Assembly: GCA_020205615.1 (NCBI GenBank)
Contig: CM035164.1
Span: 1,391,501-1,455,500, forward strand
DNA: 64,000 nucleotides
Direction of reading: 5' to 3'
Source: Panax quinquefolius
Lineage: Eukaryota; Streptophyta; Magnoliopsida; Apiales; Araliaceae
The position numbers and the translations under genes are program-made. Below the pieces are notes generated by a model that worked only from the letters and a program-made list of their open reading frames with translations, had not been told where the DNA came from and made no database searches. This document shows, in pieces, positions 58,028 to 64,000 of the stretch; positions within the stretch are counted from its first letter, which is position 1; every line of letters starts with the position of its first letter.

Positions 58028-59711
58028 AAGCTCATTCATTCATTATTTTCTTCACGAATTCACCGAAACTCTGAGAGATAAACTATAGAGAGAAATAAGA
58101 AAGTATTCTCGCTACTTCACTACTTATATATCCAAAGATTTTCTTCTTAAGGTAGAGAATATTATTTGTTGTACTCGTAAGGAGTGTTATTCTTTCTTAT
58201 TCATGAAAAGAACTGTTGTTATTCCAATTATTATTATTCTTCATTGAATAACTCGTATACGCTGATTTCACCCTATACTTGGTGAAATTCTTCTATTATT
58301 CTATCGGAACATCCTCGTCTCGTGTGTTTTACACCTTACTTGGTTCCGCTCTTTTATTATTATTCCGCTGAACATCCTCGCTCATGTGTTTTACACCGAC
58401 CGGGTTCCGCCTTTTATTATTATTCTTTGCTGAACATCCTCGCTGTGTGTTTTACACCTGACCGGTTCCGCTTTTATTATTATTCTCGCTGGAACATCCT
58501 CGTCTGTGTGTTTTACACCAACCCGGTTCCGCTTTTATTATTCTCATTAGAACATCCTGCTTGCGTGCAAATTTTGCCTCGACCGTTCCGTTATTATTAT
58601 TCTCGCTGAATAACCTCGCCTATGCGCAAGCACCGCATGCATTGTGATTTCTTTTGTTATTTCATTCTTTATTATACTCAATTGGTTAAAGTTTCACTTC
58701 TATACTCCATGAAATTAGTAGAATATCCTCGATATTTGCGCTTCATCCAAAGATCTTTTCATGCAAATATTTTTCTCGATTATTCTTGAATTTTACTCTA
58801 CAAAACAAAGATTATGTTGATAATTTGGACGTTAATAATTCTCGGATAAAATAATTCTTGAACTTGTTTTATTGAATTCTTATATAATTGTCATCATCCT
58901 AATGTTTATATTATGTTGAAAATCATCTGTGGCCTGTAGTGCATAGATGGACTTGGTATGATTATGACCAGGGATTATTCGGTGTAATCATGACCGTAAT
59001 GTTACAAATGATGTGGTAAAAGTCCTCATTGGCCCGTAGTGAGTTGATGGACAGTTGTTGGCATGATCATGACCATTAATGAATACACAAATATTATTGG
59101 CCCGTAGTGCATGGATAATTGTGGTCATGATACTAAAGAATATCATTGGTCAGTAGTGCGGGTGATTCGATGATGTGGAATATTTATTGTCGAGTCTCAA
59201 ATGATAATAAAGATGAAAAACCTTTTAAATCATAAAAGATAGTAGATTTTATTTTCTACTCGACTCTTTTAATGGATTGCTTGTTCACCGCAGCTAAACT
59301 TGATGTCTATTATATTTTATCGCTTTAATATTATTGGAGACTAATGATAATTTATTCTCGCATTATCTTAGTCATAATATTTCTTATCGGGCTAGTTGAG
59401 CTCACCCTTTCTTTCACCGCTCTCTTCAGAAATGAGAATATAGTCGGACGAGTCCTGGGAACTGAGTGATGGTCCGAGGATAGTATTAGTAGTCCTCACT
59501 ATTATGTGAATTAGTGTGATAATAATTGTAATGAGGACTCCTTTTGAGTTTGTATAATCTCTAGTAGATAATATTTGTATTCAAACTCACAGTTTATGTT
59601 TGTCGTTTTGTACACGCACGATATGTAGATTAAGAAGTTGTATTTGAATTTTGTACCATGTATCTGACGACCCAAGATGGGTGATGTATACCTAATTTTG
59701 GGGGCGTCACA

Positions 59712-59787
59712 TACCCTCACAATCTTTTTAGTCAACTTTTGTTTGAAATTGAAGAAATGAGAAAATGTTTACATTGGGAACTGATGA
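59712..59787. mobile_element. MITE split by Y element, right part
   Basis: After the TACCC duplication the segment ends TTACATTGGGAACTGATGA followed by TA (59788-59789), a degraded inverted copy of the left terminus at 49808. The inversion is imperfect, so the assignment is tentative. Confidence 0.45.
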
Positions 59788-59868
59788 TACCACTTTCTCT
59801 TTCATATTACCAGTATAACATGTCTTCTATTTAATGACTCTCTAGATTCTCTTTCTCTATTCATTCTA

Positions 59869-60091
59869 CTCTCTCCATTCTTAATTATTTGACGTTTTGG
59901 AGCTTTGCACAACTATTAAAGAATTTAAAACTCCTATAAAAACTTCACTAAAATTACTATGTATTACCAAAATCACCTTTGCATAGATAAATGAAAGCTA
60001 AATTGTAGATGATAAATATGAAAGAGAAATATTGTTAGAGAATAGATAAGATATAGGAATTATAAGAGAGAGAAAGAGACTATACCATTAA
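59869..60091. mobile_element. MITE split by solo LTR, left part
   Basis: Starts CTCTCTCCATTCTTAATTATTTGACGTTTT after TA (59867-59868), inverted relative to the right end at 63568 over about 30 bases. It is interrupted at 60091; the last five bases, ATTAA, are the LTR target duplication. Confidence 0.75.
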
Positions 60092-63000
60092 TGTGAGACT
60101 CCGAATTTTATGAAATGAAAGTATTCAATTTTCTTATAATTATTCTATTTAGTAAATGGTTAAATTGATAAAAGGTTAAAGTTAAGAGTGATATGTGAAA
60201 AATTTTCAAAGTAAACAAGTTGTCATAAAATAATCGGTGATAAAAGTATAGTAATACGCGTGGTTGCATAGTAGCACACGGTATTAATTATTGATACTTA
60301 CGTGAGAAGTCACTTAGTTATACTCAATTATTGTTACAGTAATTGCTGAATCATATCTCTCATATTATTGATTCAATTATTGTCACAGTATCATCTGTAT
60401 AATATGTTATATTATTAAATCAATAATTGAGGCGACAAAGTTATTCATATTATTATTTCCAATATTGACAATGTCTATAAGTTCTGTCAAGGAGAGGTTA
60501 GATAATCTAATTGCGTGCCAATAGGGAGAAATCCTTATCTGAAAGCCCCTCTTCCCGGGAACGACACAGGTTGTTAAATATCATGAGTTATAATATTAAT
60601 GATGAATAAGTTCGTGTTGATTAAAGATGAAATTGATAGTTCCATTGTGTGGGAATTATTAGTGTTAGTGGAAATTGACATTTATTTCAATAATAATTGA
60701 TGTCTGGAGGTTATATTGACCAATCGGGTAATTAATCAGATAAATGAGCAATTAATTGCTATTAATTCACATGATTATAACTATTTATTCACATGTGTGT
60801 ACTATTGATTCACATTCTTGTACTATTAGGGGTTGTGGTGCAAGATTGATAATACTTCCATGACTAAGTAAAAAAATAGAGGTATAGATGGAAGTACTAT
60901 ACTGTAATTCGTATTTTCACATGTCTAGAACTATTGATTCACATGATTTACTATTGATTCACATTATTTACTATTAGGGGAGGTGGTACAAGTTTGATAA
61001 TACTTGCATGACTAAATTAAAAATGAAGAAAAAGAGGAAGGTATTATACTGTAATATTTTGAGCCCCAAAACGTGTAATTATCAAAACTATATTTTTCTA
61101 TAAATAGAAGCTCATTCTTCCTTCATTTCTCACCAATTCACTAAAGCTATAGAGTAATTATTATAGAGAGAAATTATAGAGAGAAAGGAGAAGAGAAGTC
61201 TGATACCTCACTATTCCAGTATCCAGTTTTCTTCTGAGGTAAGGGATATTATTATTATAGTAAGGGGTATTATTTCTTTCGTATTCATGAAGAGAACTTC
61301 AGTTATTCTATTCTTTATTATTATGTTGGAATAACTCATGCTATGCTGGCAATCTTGATACATGGTGAATTTCTTTTGCTATTTCATTCTTTATTATTAT
61401 GTTGGAATATCCTGTCTGTGCGGATTACGTTTGACCTGGTTCCATTCATTATTATTCTGTTGGAATATTCTCATGCTCAGAGACATTTGACTCGGTTCCG
61501 CTTCTTTATTATTCTGCTGAAATAACTTATATCTGTGCGCCTATCGCATGCACGGTGAATTCTTATGTTATTCCATTCTTTATTATTCATTGGAATAACT
61601 CGTCTGTGTGGATTACCACGTGCATGATGAATGATCATTCATATTCATTCTCAGTATTAAATTGTGAAAATGATCTCATCTACGTGGATTACCGCATACG
61701 GCGAGTGAAAATTCATTCATAGCTTTAGATATTCTATTATACTCGTATGAGATATCATTTTTTTGTACTCGCTATGAAATATCATTTTATTTGATATTTT
61801 ATTTACGAGTTACTATTCACAAGTTACTATTCACCCAAGATTATTATTCATTCAAATATTATTCACTCGGGTATTCGGGGCACTTTTTCATGCCGGAGTA
61901 CTATTCACGAGTTACTATTTACGGGTTATTATTCACTCAATTACTATTCACCCGAATATTATTCACTTGGTATTTGGGGTACTTTTCATGTCGGGGTACT
62001 ATTCCTGAAGTACTATTCACGGGGTACCATTTACCCGAAAAATATATTTATGTTTTGTCCAAATTATTTTTGGTACATGAATATTATTCTTGAATTTTAC
62101 TCCACAAAGCAGTATCATGTTGACAATTTAGATATTTTTAAACTCTGGATAAATTTAAAGTCTTTAATATTTATCCTTGATTTCGTTTGATTAATGCTTA
62201 TTTCATTGTCATCATCCCCATGCTTATATTATGATGAAAGTCATCTTTGGCTTACGTGCAAGATGAACTGTTGATTATTGATTTTACAGTTGTATATCTT
62301 TAATTTACGTACAAAAATGGACTGTTGATTATTGGTTTTACAGTTGTATATCTTTGGCTTACGTGCAAAGATGGACTGTCGATTATTAGTTTTACAGTTG
62401 TATATCTTTGGCTTACGTGCAAAGATGGACAGGTGTATGACATGATCATGACCACTAGTGATAATAACGAATATCCTTGGCCCGTAGTGCATGGATAATT
62501 CGATGATGTGATTGGCAGGATCATGACCATTAGTTAACAAATAATGTCTTTTTGTCAGTAGTGCACATCGACAGACAATTGATTAGTATAATCATGACCA
62601 TTGGTGTTATAGTTGAATATCTTTGACCCGTAGTGCAAAGGTAGACAACTGATTGGTATGATCATTGTTATTACATTTGAATATCTTTAGCCTTTGGGGT
62701 AAGGATATTAAGTAAACGTTCTATTAATCCTTTGTGGCAAGGAGGAACTGTTGATTCACATTATTATAAACATGAATTGTGAATTTAACTAAAATATTTG
62801 GTGGTTCAGGTGAAGACATGTGATGAAAGTTCTCTTTGTCTTGGGTATAATAAAGAACTGTTAATGGGTATTACAGCGATAAAGTTGATGAAAAACTTTT
62901 TAAATCATAGAAGACAGTAAATTTTATGCTCTACTTGACTCTTCTAATGGATTGCTTATTTCGTTGCAGTTGTTGATCTAAAACTTGTTGTCTATTATAT

Positions 63001-63382
63001 TCTATCAGTTGTTATACTGTTAAAGATTAAGGATAATTTATTCTGCAGTATCTTAGTCATAATATTTCTTACTGGGCTAGTTGAGCTCACCCTTTCTTTC
63101 ACTGTTCTTTTCAGGAAATGAAAATATATCTGGGACGAGTCGAGGAACGGAGTGACGGTCCAGATGTTTGCATTAATAGTCCTCACTATTCAGTGAAATA
63201 GTGTGATAATAATTGTAATGAAGACTTTATTTGAGTTTGAATACTGTCCATGACACAATATTCGTGTTAAAACTCTAAGCTACGCTGTTGTCGTATTGTA
63301 TAAAAGAAGTTTGTATTTGATTTATGTACCATGTATCTGACGACTCAGAATGAGTGATGTATACCTATTTTGGGGCGTCACA
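60092..63382 (+). mobile_element. Z-like solo LTR, 3.3 kb
   Basis: TGTGAGACTCC...GGGGCGTCACA, 3291 bases, with the perfect duplication ATTAA (60087-60091, 63383-63387) and no PBS or PPT, hence a solo LTR. Its first ~130 bases match the 5' end of LTR Z (40752-40879). It contains CTTACGTGAG (60297), TATA (61099-61106), ~60-bp repeats (61310-61560), GAGTTACTATTCAC repeats (61799-62035), ATCTTTG hairpin repeats spaced ~53 bases (62242-62430) and GAGCTCACCC (63082). No coding sequence. Confidence 0.85.
61099..61106 (+). promoter_or_regulatory. TATA box of Z-like solo LTR
   Basis: TATAAATA followed by GAAGCTCATTC, the same context as the Y LTR promoters. Confidence 0.55.
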
Positions 63383-63568
63383 ATTAAGATGTTAAAAAAG
63401 GGAGAAAAAATAGCCTGAAAAAGTAGGAGAAAAGTAAGGAGAGTATTAAATAATTAGGGGTAATTTAGGAAATAATATAATCAATATCTCCTAAAAAATC
63501 TACAAACGTCAAATAAATATGAACAAAATTTGTTCTCTAAAACGTCAATTAAATAGGAATGGAGGGAG
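63383..63568. mobile_element. MITE split by solo LTR, right part
   Basis: Ends AAAACGTCAATTAAATAGGAATGGAGGGAG, the inverted partner of 59869. The expected TA duplication reads TG (63569-63570), probably a later substitution. Rejoined, the MITE is about 400 bases. Confidence 0.75.
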
Positions 63569-63580
63569 TGATTTTTATTA

Positions 63581-63744
63581 CTCCCTCCGTCCCAGGCTAA
63601 AAGTCCTGATGAATTTTTCACGCATATTAAGAAGGGGAATAAAATAACAAAATGTATAAATGTTTGGTTATTAAAAGAAAGTGGACATTTAACATAAAAC
63701 AATTCAAAATAGTAATAAAGACTTTTATCATGGGACAGATGGAG
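63581..63744. mobile_element. Stowaway-like MITE, short
   Basis: 164 bases between TA (63579-63580) and TA (63745-63746), with termini CTCCCTCCGTCCC and GGGACAGATGGAG. Its reverse complement aligns with the left end of the 43322-43618 element (GATAAAAGTC, AATGTCCACTTTC, TTAATAACCAAAC), so it is an internally deleted relative inserted in the opposite orientation. Confidence 0.85.
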
Positions 63745-63746
63745 TA

Positions 63747-64000
63747 CTTATTAAGAATGTGTGAATAACAAGAAAGAATGATCTAAAGAACTAGTTCACA
63801 TGGGAATAAGTAATACTTCGTAAAAAAGTACAGATTTCAATTAATAAGTAATTTAAAAGGACAAATTAGATAAAAATATATATTATTAATCAACATGCCG
63901 ACGTTTATTTCCGGGGAGAAAACTTTTCCCATAAAGGGGCTTGTATGACATCATTATAATCATAATGCTTCACAACGTTAAATCAAATAAAAATTTACAT
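63747..64000. other. Unassigned AT-rich sequence
   Basis: No open frame, terminal repeat or match to the other repeats in the window was recognised here. Confidence 0.5.

Larger units (their letters stand above)
57183..59711 (+). mobile_element. Y element 3' LTR
   Basis: 2529 bases, TGTAAGACCCC...GGGGGCGTCACA, followed by the TACCC duplication (59712-59716). It is longer than the 5' LTR mainly because of AT microsatellites (57632-57707, 57823-57835, 57900-57922) and one more ~60-bp repeat (58240-58620). TATA at 58020. The frame 58322-58609 is repeat-derived. Confidence 0.9.

Overview
This is a repeat-only window from a plant nuclear genome, most likely a eudicot, in heterochromatin-like DNA. 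It is very AT-rich. Every coding remnant I recognise belongs to a transposable element, and I find no cellular gene, true tRNA, rRNA or organelle sequence. The species cannot be read from the sequence. The best longer open frames are pieces of gag and pol broken by stops and frameshifts.

Positions 1-8386 hold degraded Ty1/copia sequence. An internal region that begins before the window (leader, gag, protease, integrase C-part, RT and RNase H) ends in a polypurine tract and a ~1.9 kb LTR (4531-6405). That LTR is followed directly by a primer binding site and a second copy of the same leader (to 8386). The single LTR therefore serves two head-to-tail elements. The leader carries a conserved 11-bp hairpin and an array of 13 small hairpins, five of them with a GGAG loop. 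From 8387 to 9376 lies a scrambled Ty3/gypsy patch: protease/RT/RNase H pieces on + abutting a gag start on -.

Positions 9377-40879 form a nest. A chromovirus-type LTR on - (called Z here) is split by a solo LTR on + (Y; duplication ACTTG). That solo LTR is split in turn by a 25-kb array on - (X; duplication ATTAA at 15051-15055 and 40110-40114). The X array is LTR-internal-LTR-internal-LTR-internal-LTR: four ~2.7 kb LTRs and three ~4.7 kb internal regions, period ~7.45 kb. Its proteins (integrase with GPY/F module and a chromodomain remnant) point to the Tekay/Del chromoviruses. The Z LTR ends inside the RT of an older Tat-lineage Ty3/gypsy element (40880 to ~46763), which also hosts a Stowaway-like MITE and a Mutator-like element with ~445-bp inverted repeats and a perfect 10-bp target duplication.

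Positions 46764-64000 hold a + strand solo X LTR (duplication TATGT), a tRNA-derived SINE on -, and a complete 9.8-kb Y chromovirus (49918-59711; two LTRs, PBS, gag, pol, PPT, duplication TACCC) that appears to lie inside a MITE. They are followed by a 3.3-kb solo LTR (60092-63382; duplication ATTAA) inside a second MITE, and by a small complete Stowaway-like MITE (63581-63744).

The elements work as genomic parasites. Gag would form the particle, the pol products copy and insert the DNA, and the chromodomain is thought to steer insertion toward heterochromatin. All copies here look non-autonomous. Differences between near-identical copies cluster at CAG, CTG and CCGG-type sites, so part of the apparent damage may be sequencing error at methylated cytosines. 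Domain limits inside broken pol genes are approximate.
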